DNA from: Adineta vaga
Taxonomy: Eukaryota; Rotifera
DNA: 64,000 nucleotides
Direction: 5' to 3'
Assembly (NCBI GenBank): GCA_021613535.1
Contig: CP075494.1
Span: 5,084,001-5,148,000 of the forward strand
A program made the position numbers and the translations under genes. Below, in pieces: positions 48,731 to 62,493 of the stretch (the stretch's first letter is position 1; each line of letters opens with the position of its first letter). The notes beneath the pieces are model-generated. The model was not told where the DNA came from. It saw nothing but the letters and a program-made list of their open reading frames with translations, and made no database searches.

Positions 48731-49558
48731 TTAAATAAATTGAAATATAATAAAAAGTGCCACGATGAAATGAACAATACATCCCACTAATCCTTCACCA
48801 TTAATTTTCCATTGTTCACCATCCATCAATCCTGGTGTATTCGTATAGATTGAACCTAATAATGAAGGATTGATTTGATTCCAAATAAAATGCATCATCG
48901 TCGGAGGAATCATTGAATACTGACATCGTATTGCAATCCATCCATATAGAATGGCTGAAATCCAGCATGATAAACATTGAACAATAATAGTTCGAATTGG
49001 ATATTGAACTTTACATTCTGAACGATATGATAATAGAATCATTACAGGCACATGATACAAACCCCAAACTAGTCCACTAATATTGAATGCAATAATTGGA
49101 TGAAAATGAATTAATAAACCCGGTAGAAGAAAAGATCGCCAACCGATTTCTTCTCCCAAAGCACGAATCCAACCGAAGAATAAATTACGATTATGTTCAT
49201 GTACTGATGAAAATAATTGATTTCGTTGTCGAAATGTTCCCCAACCGGTTAAGTAATTCATTAAACAACAAATAACTACGATAATAACAGGTAATAACAT
49301 ACTACATATTGACCAAAATAGGGTCGACCATTGTGGGTAAAGAAATAAAAATGAAACAAAACGAATGAATGAACGATGATATATATGAATACCGAATGCG
49401 AATACAGTTGGAAAAAACATCGCCAATGCAAGAAATATAAAAGAACGATGTCGATAAATATACACCCAAAATGCTGTACTAAATAATGTAAGGATTATAT
49501 GAACAAAGACATCAGTAAGCGATAGTGATGGAAATAGTAAAGAATCAGCCGTCATCAT
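48731..49558 (-). CDS. CPBP-family (CAAX-like) intramembrane protease, intronless
   Basis: A single frame of 275 residues with about eight hydrophobic helices. The catalytic signatures are clear: EEIGWR (Glu136, Glu137 and Arg141 of the EExxxR motif), GLYHVP (His169), and a later MHFIWN giving the third His/Asn motif. The CPBP family includes eukaryotic Rce1, which cleaves prenylated CAAX proteins, and many bacterial immunity and peptide-processing proteases. The 'GEEIGWRSFLLPGL' wording is of the bacterial type. No intron is present although neighbouring genes have them, which fits acquisition by transfer (inference). Product location: an internal or plasma membrane. Substrate unknown. Confidence 0.85.
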   Translation of the reverse strand: MMTADSLLFPSLSLTDVFVHIILTLFSTAFWVYIYRHRSFIFLALAMFFPTVFAFGIHIYHRSFIRFVSFLFLYPQWSTLFWSICSMLLPVIIVVICCLMNYLTGWGTFRQRNQLFSSVHEHNRNLFFGWIRALGEEIGWRSFLLPGLLIHFHPIIAFNISGLVWGLYHVPVMILLSYRSECKVQYPIRTIIVQCLSCWISAILYGWIAIRCQYSMIPPTMMHFIWNQINPSLLGSIYTNTPGLMDGEQWKINGEGLVGCIVHFIVALFIIFQFI

Positions 49559-49876
49559 TACAAACTACCTTGATGTGTATCAGTCTCTAGTCATATCACA
49601 AAAAAGGTGAAATGTATAGGCGATAGTGATAAAATATACACGTGTTTATTGTTTTTCAGAAATGTCAGAAGACAGAAAATATTTTCATCATCAATTGAAA
49701 GAATGCGATAATACACCAACGCAATCTTGATGTTTCATTCGTTCTACACATGTAATTTGATCCTGAATGAAGAAAAAAATGACGTCATTATCTACACACA
49801 TACGCACATGTGTTAGTACTATAAAATCAAAGAAAGAAAGAAAAAATAGGCATTTCTCACGGCTCGAACACGACAG
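49559..49876. other. Divergent promoter region
   Basis: About 320 bp between the divergently transcribed protease gene and the small charged-protein gene. It must hold both promoters. No specific element is recognised. Confidence 0.35.
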
Positions 49877-50465
49877 ATGATGGAAGTAAATAATCGTTTT
49901 CAATTATTTACTTCTATCACTGTGGACGAGGAGTTAGAAAAACCTGTTGTTACCAATCGCATTTCATCAAGTAGACGGAATCAATTAATTACTGTCAAAC
50001 AACAAGAACAACAGCCACCAAAAACTCAATGGGAAATACCAGAATATGTGGAAAAACCTATTCTATGTACACCAATGGTGAAAGAAAAAGCACCAGTAAC
50101 TAAACCGGTTAAGTGTAACAAAAAATCATCTACTAAGCAAAAAATCAAACCATCTGTCGACATTGACGAATATGAAGAACAAGAACAAGAAGAAGAAGAA
50201 GAAATACAAAGTTCGAATGTAATTTCAGAAGAAAATCAACCTATTCAATGGTCGTATCATCCACCACAACCTCACAAATTCAAACAAACAACATCAAGTA
50301 AATAAAATCTTACTTTATTTGATTTTGAAGCTGTTCTATGTTTAATTTCTTTTCTAAATAGATCATTCCAATCAAACAATGTCGAAATTTCCTCGAACAA
50401 TGAATGTCGTACCAAAACATATACCATCCAGAGGCAATACAAAAGCATGTACACATAAAATCTAA
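49877..50465 (+). CDS. Short charged protein, unknown family (174 aa, 2 exons)
   Basis: Exons 49877-50297 and 50362-50465 join in phase across a 64 bp intron (GTAAAT...AATAG). The product is hydrophilic and probably largely disordered: an N-terminal segment MMEVNNRFQLFTSITVDEE, a central WEIPEYVEKPILCTP, a Lys-rich patch, an acidic Glu/Gln run (EEQEQEEEEEIQ), and a basic tail ending TKACTHKI. There is no signal peptide or membrane helix. No function can be assigned. The proper intron and the phase-preserving join argue that it is real. Confidence 0.6.
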
Positions 50466-51583
50466 TCATTTCAATAGAATTATATGGACTTCATTAACGA
50501 AATGCTTGGATTTTCATGGATTTATTATTGATTATTTTTAAAAGAAAAAAGGATTAATTCTTTGTTGAATAAGACTTAAAGATGAAGAGATCATTCGCCA
50601 GAAGTGATTATAAATGAAAAAATATTTTCTATTAGAATACAAATTAATTTGATGTTACAAACGAAAGAAATAAACTTCTATTTAAATGAGAAAAGTTAAA
50701 AATAGTATATCTGTCATTTTATGAATGTTCGATAGAAATCATTTTGTTAATCATTTGAACCCCACATACAATCATTATATGATACCATACGTAATCAATT
50801 GTACGCAAATCATTTTGAGTGTCATCTGTATGATTTAAATATATGTCGAACTATAAATACTATACGAGTTTATTTCAATGTATTCAATTCAAGCTGATGA
50901 AGATTATTACTGATTTTCCTGACGTTTTCGTAGTATTTTCTTACATTTGATTCTCATCAATATCGAGAAAATACAAGTGAAATTAATAAATCGAATCACC
51001 TTAAATTGTAGTTGTTATTTGAAATTGTTAAGGGAATGATTTGTAGCGATATTATCTCTACTGTTAATGTCTGAAATGAGAGTGCAATCTTGCCTGTTAT
51101 TTGTAAATCTTTTCGCTGTGGCTCTTTGTTGAAACGTTTCAAATATGTTATAGATGCTATTTAATGAACAGATATTTAAACAATCTGAGGAAAGTTTTTG
51201 ATGGACAATTGAGTTACATATCGTCAGTTTGTAGATCATATTTGATATAATTGAAGCAATATGAACAAAGATCAATGAACTAATCGCATCGTATAACGAT
51301 CTGACCTGTAATTATATGTTGAAGATTCATGATTGTGTGTAAGAACACGTTTGAAATCAAACCATAATTAATATCTTCATTAATCAGTATACTTTTATGT
51401 ATATAATATCATAAATTAATGATAAACAAAGTTCAGAAAACATCACACTAAATTCCCTGAATTTATCTTCATCGAAAAGTCGATAATCGTAATCTAGATA
51501 AAAAACAATTTTAGAACGGGAATCTACTTTTGAATGGTAGCAAATATGAGGAGAATAATAAACAACTGTGTTTCAAATTAAAT
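50466..51583. other. Intergenic, nothing recognised
   Basis: AT-rich DNA between two convergent genes. The minus-strand ORF at 51015-51275 has no codon or domain support. Confidence 0.5.
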
Positions 51584-54141
<2,558 letters not shown>

Positions 54142-54932
54142 TGGTATTCAATGCATCAAAGAGAAACTTGTTCTTTTCTTTTGTTATCGAAATAATAAAA
54201 ATATAACCTTTTTATTTCTCATTTCAATCATAGTATCGATTACTATAGGCAAGGAATAGGAAAATGACGTATGTAGAAGTCACGTTTAGTTTGATAAAAA
54301 AAAAAAGAATAATATTTCAAATTACGCAAAGAAGATGGGAGAAGCCAACCATCAATATTGATCGAGATTGTCATTAACAATGAAAAGTATATTGATTTAA
54401 ATAAAAATGCAATGATATCAACGAATCCTTCGCCATATATCAAACGAAAACTCGTTTACATTTAAATGAATGACTATATCACAGGTCATTCATCAGATTG
54501 TTTTTCACTGATGGCACGTGTTTGATTCTGTTTCATATGCAATTCTAGCATTTATCAAATTTATCAACAAATAATACATCAATCACATATAGTCATGGTG
54601 ATGACAAGTTCAACCTGTAAACAAGATTGATCTAACGTTTCAATATTTTGTTATGGATTTGATTTAATTTACCGTCTACTTATTTCACTCTTCATTTTCA
54701 GATTAAGTAGTATAGCTCTATATATTCGTGTTATTTATCAAAACGACGAGTTCAGTAAAAGATGACTCTTCTTTGTGTAGCTGGATGGTTACTTAACATA
54801 AAATATTCAAACATTTCTTGATTCATCATTTTTGCTAATAGACTTGAATCGATTCGTTTTTTTTCAATCTATCTGGTTTAGGTACAATTCGAAAAAAGAT
54901 AGTAAGATTATTTTATTGTTAAGCATTGATTT
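54142..54932. other. Intergenic, nothing recognised
   Basis: AT-rich spacer holding the promoter of the metalloprotease gene (right-to-left transcription) and the 3' flank of the RING gene. Confidence 0.45.
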
Positions 54933-55610
54933 TTATGGAAAATATTTTGTCACACAATCAGAGCATATATCCGTTTGAGGACAAAAGTGTAAACGCTGTT
55001 TATCCTCATTAAGTGTATATTTTTTACCACATACATCACAGAGTGCTGTACCTCGTCGTCCATAGCCGATTTCTTTACATGCTGTTGTATGATTACTGGA
55101 TATTTTCTTCAAAATTGTAGAGAGAAAATGTATTTGATCCGATTGTTGTTTCACTTGAGCATTGAGTTCGTTTATCAATGGCCGGACTTTCATCAGTAAA
55201 CAATTATTCACATGATCTGCTACTTCATCTTGTTTTCCTGTCCAATCACATTTCAAATTGGCTGCTGGACACAACAGTTGTCTTTGCGAACACTTTTCAA
55301 TATGATCTTTAAGATTACCTCGTTGAATATTGTTTTGAGAACATAATTGACATTTAACAAGTAATTGATTAAGCTGATTGAGAAGTGGACGTATATTAAC
55401 AGTATGAAAATCTTCAAGTGTTAAATCGCAGCGGCATACTGGACATGTCGACATTGTATAAAAGCTATTAGTAATACATACTCGACAAAATGTATGGCCA
55501 CATTTATTAGCGCATAATGGTTCTACTAATGGATCTGTACATAATGGACATAAAAGATCTTCGTGAATAGAAGATTCATTCATATATTCGTAATTGTTCG
55601 TTGTTGTCAT
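54933..55610 (-). CDS. RING and TRAF-type zinc-finger protein (225 aa, intronless)
   Basis: The C3HC4 RING has all ligands: Cys21, Cys24, Cys37, His39, Cys42, Cys45, Cys56 and Cys59 (CPLC...CGHTFCRVC...CPVC). TRAF-like Cys/His pairs follow (CQLC, HIEKC, CPAANLKCDW, HVNNC), then a helical stretch of about 35 residues. A C-terminal zinc-binding-looking module comes last (CDVCGKKY...HFCPQTDICSDC). This is the layout of small RING/TRAF-zinc-finger E3 ligases, probably cytosolic. The C-terminal module is unusual for TRAF-like proteins, which normally end in a MATH domain; here that domain is absent. Confidence 0.85.
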   Translation of the reverse strand: MTTTNNYEYMNESSIHEDLLCPLCTDPLVEPLCANKCGHTFCRVCITNSFYTMSTCPVCRCDLTLEDFHTVNIRPLLNQLNQLLVKCQLCSQNNIQRGNLKDHIEKCSQRQLLCPAANLKCDWTGKQDEVADHVNNCLLMKVRPLINELNAQVKQQSDQIHFLSTILKKISSNHTTACKEIGYGRRGTALCDVCGKKYTLNEDKQRLHFCPQTDICSDCVTKYFP

Positions 55611-56280
55611 TGTTGACTTACTGCTTCAGTGTACTTCAACTGGGAAAAAAAAACAATATATGTAATTTTTTTTCGGTTCTGTATGCAGAAGTTGAAAATG
55701 GTTATGTTTTTTTTGTTTTCAAAAGTCGCTTATTAGAACACGTAGGAAAAAAATATTTTATTTTCGACGTCGTATCGTATAAGTAAAAAAATAGAATATC
55801 AAAAGGTGGCAGTATATGTAAATGTAATTTAACGTAAAAAGATGGATGTATTTTTTTATTACAAAAATAACTTTATCAGTAAAATATTTTATTTTTATTA
55901 GATTTATCTTGTAAAATGTTTAAATCATGTGGCTTAAGTATAAAAAGGTGGATGAGGGTTTTATTGTTTATGAACAAGCGTACTTCGCAGTTTCAACAAA
56001 ATAAATAACAACAATTCAATCAGAAAAGAATTAAACAAGAGAGTCTCATCTTTTCTAATCATAAAATAGGAAAATATTCAATAGATTTGAGTTTTTATCA
56101 AGAAAATTTCCGAGAATTCAAAAGTATTAGTTTTCATAACTCACATTTTCAACCGAAAAAGAAACATAGTAATGTATTACGTTGCTTTTTCTTACTTGAA
56201 CTTTCAACATAAAAAGATTCATTTCGAAAAATAAAAGAACTATTCGTTATTAACGAAAAAAAGTACGAGCGAAATTAAGC
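55611..56280. other. Intergenic, nothing recognised
   Basis: AT-rich upstream flank of the RING gene. No repeat or RNA gene identified. Confidence 0.45.
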
Positions 56281-57830
56281 ATGAATTGGAATATAGGAGG
56301 ATGTCCTTTTGTATTATTTTTTTCCATTTTAAAGAATATCTGTGTAGTAAGAAAGTTTCGTTTTTACCTACTTTTTCGTTTATCTGATCAAAAGAAAGTT
56401 TACTTTTTAATAGCAGAAGTATTCATCGTTGGTACTACCAAATACAATACTATCAATGACATAAGATCACATCTTCAACATGTTTTACGAGACGTAAGTT
56501 TGATGTTAAGCAATAAAAGACTGATTTAATGATTATTGTCATAAGAATTATCATCAATCAAAAATTAGAAGAACTGAGCATGACAGATGAGAATATGGTC
56601 ATGAGTGCCATGATCGTAGCTGATATATATATCCACTGGATTAGCAAGAATTTTCTTGAATCCTATGCAATAGTTGAGGACTAACCATCATTATCAACGA
56701 AGGATTTTCGACGCGACAGAGATATTCATTGTAATTCTAAGTTATCTTTAATTAGAGAATATAATTTGAATATTTTTGATAAATCAATGTCCTCGACAGA
56801 TCATTCATCTAAAAAACATTATAATCTCATGATTTTGCTACTGTGTTCATATGCATCTAACATAAGAATCTTCTTTTTTTGGACTGTGAATTAAAACTCA
56901 ACCATCAATATCTATCTATTACTTTCGAAAGATAGTTTCTGTTACAAAAGATGGATCGCATGTCAGCAATGATGATTTTATAGCAAAGTTATCAGGCAAT
57001 GTCATCGCTACACTATACGACTGTCAATACAAACGGTCTGACAATTCTGACGCTATAGCATGATACTTATCATATTATAGTAAATCAAATCACTATTATA
57101 TTTGTATCTTTTCTGCATAATCATGTACTGATATTTAGCACCCCTTTGAAGCGAAACTTACCGAGAAGATGAAATATGACTCTGTAAAAGAATGCAATTC
57201 GAAGGAAACTTGTCGGAGTTGATTTAGAGATCCAAGCAACTGACAAAAATGATTTAATTTATGATACAGTTCTTGACAAAATCCATTGTAACAAGATCAT
57301 CTTGCTCTGTGATTATTTTTCATAACACAGTGAATTCGAACTAATATCACTTGTTTTTATCCTATCGTTCTATTTATTTGATGATAGAATTACAATTGAA
57401 CTTGTGCATGCTGACAGCATAGAAACTATCCGGCGTTCCTTTGGAAGAAGATGATGCAATTGTGCGTTTAGTTAATAGAATGTGTATGCATATAGAGGTC
57501 TGAAAGCGATGAATTCTATTTTAATTGTTCAATATGTGATGATCTTAATTTAAAATGAGGGACTACGCAATGAAAATGAGATATTTTACTGATATACCAA
57601 TATCATCGTAGTTTTCACTAGATATTCCAATGTGATTAGGTTCATCATTTCGAACGGCAAGGAGATGACGAATACAAATTACAAATTGACTTTGTCATCT
57701 GTAGATTTCTTTCAGTTCTTGGAAAAAAGAAGATATTCAGATTGTTCATTGAGTAAAAATATAAAGCGATTAGAAATATTAAGAACATATTTGTTGAGAG
57801 AAGTACAGCATGATTGTCTGAAGTAAGGTG
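56281..57830 (+). pseudogene. Decayed gene of unknown family
   Basis: Successive plus-strand segments read like coding sequence but in shifting frames with stops between them. About 56420-56528 contains NTINDIRSHLQHVLRDVSL; 56545-56685 contains LEELSMTDENMVMSAMIVAD; 56932-57062 contains KDGSHVSNDDFIAKLSGNVI; 57215-57322 contains VDLEIQATDKNDLIYDTVLD; 57424-57505 contains VPLEEDDAIVRLVNR; 57632-57826 is an open frame. The order on one strand suggests one former gene with several lesions, rather than chance ORFs. I cannot name the family. Confidence 0.4.
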
Positions 57831-58464
57831 AGATTTAAACTGAACTGCAAAGAGAATACAGAACCGTCGAGTATTTGTATAATTTTTTGAAATAGGTGAG
57901 AATAATGTATGAAACCTAGTTTAACATTTCTCACTTATTGGAGTGAATTGTATTGCTTCTACATAAGTGTTACAAAGTACGAAAACAGTACTGTCAGTTA
58001 TTTATGCACAGTCAAATGACAGTCATAGGAACAACTAAAGTATGCCACTTAAGCGATTGCAAGTGTAGTAGAATATATAAAAACTAGAATTTGGTTTCTT
58101 TATCACTCAAACGATATACTTCCATATGAGATTTTTCGATCTAACAAAAAAGGTGTTGTTTTTGTTACAATAATTAGTAAGAGAAGAAATGATTGTACTT
58201 TAGTTCAAAGTCTATTCTTAAATACACAAAAAGAAAGAGAGAAACAGTATTAATGTATTGATTTTGCAGTTTTGTTCTTCATTAGCATCAGTTTTGGCAA
58301 GTATTTTTCAAATTGTTTGCTATTTAAAAGTCGATTAAGATTGATGTGTATATAAGAAATTTGTCTTACTTAATTTAAAAGCATTTTTTAGACAGTATAT
58401 TTAGTTTATCGATCATTTTATTCTCGTGAAATTCCTTACGTATTCGGATTGATAAAAAACAAGG
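57831..58464. other. Intergenic, probable promoter side of the next gene
   Basis: AT-rich, with no recognisable feature. Confidence 0.4.
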
Positions 58465-60122
58465 ATGAAAAATACTCAGATGCTGATGGGTCGATCAGCA
58501 GCAAAAGCTGTAAGTTTATCATGTGACATAGTATTAGTATAGATGGGTAGAAGATGATAGATATTACAGGAATCTCGTCCGGCGGCTACGAAAGTCTCAG
58601 CGAATATGAGAGAGATCCGCGTTGTAGAATCAAAGAGAACAAATTCATCGTATGTATTCATTTTTCTTGAATCTGTGATTAATGTGTAGAATTGAATATC
58701 ATAGATTTTGGACAAGAAGACGACGTTTTATTGCATTATCATTGATCGGTGCATGTATTGCTGGTGTTTTAGTAGCTGTTGGCATTCTGATTCCTTCTAT
58801 GGTGAAAAGTGATAATAAAGGTTACGTCAAGTCTAATCGTGTGTGCTCACTCATTTGTAGTAATAATGTGATGACTAGGATGATAGTTTGAATCTAATTA
58901 CTTGATGTTTTTCGTTGAAACGCTCGCAAATATTAAATTGCCAAAACGATTCAGTCGATTGATCCTTATAAAATGCAGTTTCATATTTTATTTTTAAACC
59001 GTAATGTTTCATCTAGATATGTATAAGTGAGACTATTTGTACTGGTTAGGTCAAGAATGGCTATAACAGTATTAAAAAAAATTGGAAGAGATTCGTTGTG
59101 TAATATTCTTTTGAGAATTGATGGTCAACTTCAGAGACATGATTTGTTTGAAGTGAGATATCAATACGAGATTTATTGACTCCGAGCAAATAGTAAAGCA
59201 TTTGAATTATTCATAAAAATAATCATTTTTCTCAAAAATATCTTATAAATCTCTTAATTGTTGCTTATCGAGCTCTTGCCCTACTTAATCGCAGTTCTTT
59301 ACGCTTCAAGTCTTTAGATAATATTTTTTTTGGTTTAGTTACAACAACCAATTCACCTCCAATAACTTTATTATCATCAGCAGCGAGTGGAACATCAGTG
59401 ACACCAGGAGGAACAGTATCATCTTCAGCACCATTACAATCTACAACTACAACGACACCAATGGCATCTTCAACTACTAAAAGGGGTTCGCCATCAAAAT
59501 CATCCCCATCACCCTCCTTACAATCTACAACTACAACGATACCGATGGCATCTTCAACCACTAAAAAGGGTTCGCCATCAAAATCATCATCAACAACCAC
59601 AGCGAAAAAGTCTGCGTCATCGTCATTATCATTCACAACAACAACACCTATAACCGATTCCTCGTCTTCACCATCGTCAACTACAACTATAACTGGTTCT
59701 TCATTATCAACAATGCCTGGAACAATCGCACCGAGTGCTCTGTCAGCAGTGGCAGCAGACCAGGAGCTGATCAACATTAACGATCCGTAAGTGTTATTAT
59801 GTCAAATATCTCGTGCTGTAGACAACAGTAGATTTTAGCTATGATGAATAATATCTAGTTAAAACTTATTATTCGTTTTAAATCAGTCGAATATTTGAGA
59901 ACAGTTTCTTTACAAAATGTAAGACATTTTGCTCCAGAGAATGAAATATTTCAGATTATTTTATTAGTCTTTTGTTCGAATGCTATAGATACATAAAACT
60001 CTCGAATATGTACATCGTCTCTGACAATTGTTTTTCTATTTAGAAATAAACCATTGGACAGCAACAACGATGACAACAATATCGTTGACAATGATCAAGA
60101 CTTTTCTCAGATATTGTATTAA
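58465..60122 (+). CDS. Type II membrane protein with Ser/Thr-rich ectodomain (260 aa, 5 exons)
   Basis: Exons 58465-58509, 58570-58649, 58690-58820, 59339-59786 and 60044-60122 all join in phase. A basic cytoplasmic N-terminus ends RFWTRRRRF. A single helix (IALSLIGACIAGVLVAVGIL) follows, placing the rest outside or in the lumen. The ectodomain is a mucin-like Ser/Thr stretch with a tandem repeat of about 27 residues (LQSTTTTTPMASSTTKRGSP then LQSTTTTIPMASSTTKKGSP), ending in a short Asp/Asn-rich tail. It is probably heavily O-glycosylated. No enzyme domain is seen. The third intron (518 bp) is long for this window, and the donor at 58821 (GTTACG) is the weakest junction. Confidence 0.65.
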
Positions 60123-60428
60123 TTAATAATCGTATTTATTGCTACAACAATAGTTCATCACAGATGACTTTAAGAATAACTTGTATTATTATTGATCATT
60201 AAAAGTATTACGAAATACGAATGATGGTGTCGGTATAATTTCATTATACTGGAAGATTCAAAATTGAACATTCTTAAACATAATCTAAATAATTTATTTT
60301 CTGTCAATATAGAAAAAAAAGGATTTCTTATTCTATGATAAGAGATAAGCACATAAAAAACTCGTTACATCACATTACTTTTCTTTTCTCTTGATTTCGA
60401 TAACCTACTTTCATTTTATTTCATCAAC
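60123..60428. other. Intergenic, 305 bp
   Basis: Short AT-rich spacer between two genes on the same strand. It should contain the promoter of the aminotransferase gene. Confidence 0.4.
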
Positions 60429-61655
60429 ATGAAACGTTTTCTGTTAGGATCGTTTCTTTTGTTCTTAACAAGTCCTTCTGTGCATACTTTCGGTCATTCA
60501 TTATTGCCACTTTTTTCACTTGATCCATCTTATATCAATATTAATCATGGTTCTTATGGTTCAGCACCTAAATATGTTCATGATAAACTTCATGAATATC
60601 AAATGATGGCTGAATACAATCCTGATCGATGGTTTCGTATTGACCTTCAAATTGAAATGGAAAGATTACGAAAGAGATTAAGTGAATATATCAATTGCGA
60701 TCCCGATGATATAGTTATTCTTGAAAATGCATCAGCAGGTATCAATTCTATTCTTAGATCATTAAAATTTCGATCGAATGAAACAATTCTATATTATAAT
60801 ATTGCATATGGTATGGTGAAATTAACATTACAATATGTTTCCACGGAATTATTTACACAAGAACAATTGATTCAAATTAATCTTAGTTATGAAACAATTC
60901 AAAATACGGATTTATTATTAAAGCAAACTCAAGAAGCATTAAGTAAAATTTCAAATGTTAAACTAGCTGTTTTTGATCATATTAGTTCGATGCCATCAGT
61001 TCGATTTGATGTTGAAACAATGATAAAATTCTTTCGTAGTAAAGGTATTTTAACTCTTGTTGATGGTGCACATGCCATCGGTGGAATTGAACTTGATTTG
61101 AAAAAACTAAATCCAGATTTTTATATAACAAATACACATAAATGGTTGTATACGCATCGAAGTTCATGTGTACTTTATGTGAACAAAGATTTACAAAAAT
61201 TAATTCATCCAATCATAACATCTTTTGGTTATTTACAATCTTTTCAGGATGAATTCTTTTGGTTAGGAACCAAAGATTATAGTGCATATTTAACAATATC
61301 GGATGCATTAGATTTTCGACAAACAATTGCAAATGAAACAGAGATCGTTTCTTATAATCATCAATTAGCTATTCAAGCAGGAAATCTTCTGGCACAAATG
61401 TGGAATAGTTCAACGTTAACAACAGATGAAAAATCTATTAGCACAATGAATAATATTGAATTGCCAAGTATTATTGATACATCCGATAAAATGAATGATT
61501 TATATCGAAGATTGGTGAATGAACATAATATATTTTTACCAATGGTAGAATTTGATAATAGATTTTACTGTCGTATTAGCGCTCAAATATATATGGAATT
61601 AAGTGATTATCAAACAGTTGGACATATTGTTTTAAATACTATACATTTGCGATGA
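60429..61655 (+). CDS. Class V aminotransferase (isopenicillin-N-epimerase/cysteine-desulfurase-like), intronless
   Basis: A single frame of 408 residues. An N-terminal hydrophobic stretch (KRFLLGSFLLFLTSP) looks like a signal peptide. The PLP fold is clear: INHGSYGSAP near the N-terminus, ENASAGINSILRS, LVDGAHAIGG with the PLP-ring Asp at about 212, and NTHKWLY with the Schiff-base Lys at about 238. The family covers cysteine desulfurases, isopenicillin-N epimerase and LolT-like fungal enzymes. The true substrate cannot be told from sequence. The absence of introns and the close match of motif style to fungal and bacterial members make horizontal origin plausible (inference). It is convergent with the kiwellin gene, 114 bp away. 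Confidence 0.88.
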   Translation: MKRFLLGSFLLFLTSPSVHTFGHSLLPLFSLDPSYININHGSYGSAPKYVHDKLHEYQMMAEYNPDRWFRIDLQIEMERLRKRLSEYINCDPDDIVILENASAGINSILRSLKFRSNETILYYNIAYGMVKLTLQYVSTELFTQEQLIQINLSYETIQNTDLLLKQTQEALSKISNVKLAVFDHISSMPSVRFDVETMIKFFRSKGILTLVDGAHAIGGIELDLKKLNPDFYITNTHKWLYTHRSSCVLYVNKDLQKLIHPIITSFGYLQSFQDEFFWLGTKDYSAYLTISDALDFRQTIANETEIVSYNHQLAIQAGNLLAQMWNSSTLTTDEKSISTMNNIELPSIIDTSDKMNDLYRRLVNEHNIFLPMVEFDNRFYCRISAQIYMELSDYQTVGHIVLNTIHLR

Positions 61656-61769
61656 AATTTTAAAAGAGCAAATATTGATTAAAGATTTTTTTGATATTTT
61701 TACTTTTGAAAAAAGAAATGAAACGTACTCGTACATTGTCATAGAATTTATCGAATGCTTTTCATTAGA

Positions 61770-62493
61770 TTAATCACTCCATGTAATACTAATCTGTCCA
61801 TAGCGTGGATCAGTTTTCGAAATGCCAAGTGCAGTCCATACAGCTGGTGATCCATCTACAATATTATTACGACATGGAGGTTGTCCAGCATGTTCATCAT
61901 CACATCCATGTATAGAATCACATTCATCTACAACCATAGCTCTCGTTGACTTTCCATTTCCATAAATAGTTACCATTTTTCCACATCGACTTCCTCCATT
62001 GTACCAACCTGTTGACAAGGCTACAACTTTTTGAGAATCAGGATAGAACAATCCATAACATGCACCGCCCCATCCACCGTCACCACCTTGTTGAAAACTA
62101 TTCAGCGTCAATACAGCCGAAGATTTTGATGATGGAGAACATTTATATTGTTGATAACTGACACCTGTTTTACAGCATTCAGAAAAATTGTCTGTATTGC
62201 ATGCAGTACTATGAAAAGAAGCATATATATAATCTCGTTACAAACCAATGGCAACGTTCTTACCTAGTGCCATGCAATACGCCAAAAGGTGTGCATATTT
62301 TATCTTGATCAATATTTTCACGATCACCACACTTTCCACTCAAACAGATCATGTCTCCATCGCAATCATTATATGTTGAACAAGGATCACCAGCACAGTG
62401 ACCTATCCAAGAACAAGTAGAAGATCGTGTTTTTCGAATAAGTTTCGATCCTGTAGTGGTAAAAAGTAATAAGAAAACGAATAAAGAAATCAT
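61770..62493 (-). CDS. Kiwellin / ripening-related-like secreted protein (222 aa, 2 exons)
   Basis: Exons 62493-62264 and 62208-61770 join in phase across a 55 bp intron. A signal peptide is followed by a Cys-rich N-terminal module ([18 protein letters not shown]). A double-psi beta-barrel domain then carries the kiwellin hallmarks: [37 protein letters not shown]-like then [28 protein letters not shown] and the ending ITWSD. Kiwellins are plant apoplastic proteins, also found in some fungi; a maize member binds and inhibits a fungal chorismate mutase effector. They are not expected in animals. The acquired intron suggests it is domesticated. Its role here is unknown; secretion and protein binding are likely. 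Confidence 0.88.

Noticed and set aside
59265-59777. A 170-codon minus-strand open frame rich in Val and Asp.
   Set aside because: Antisense shadow of the Ser/Thr-rich exon of the type II membrane protein.
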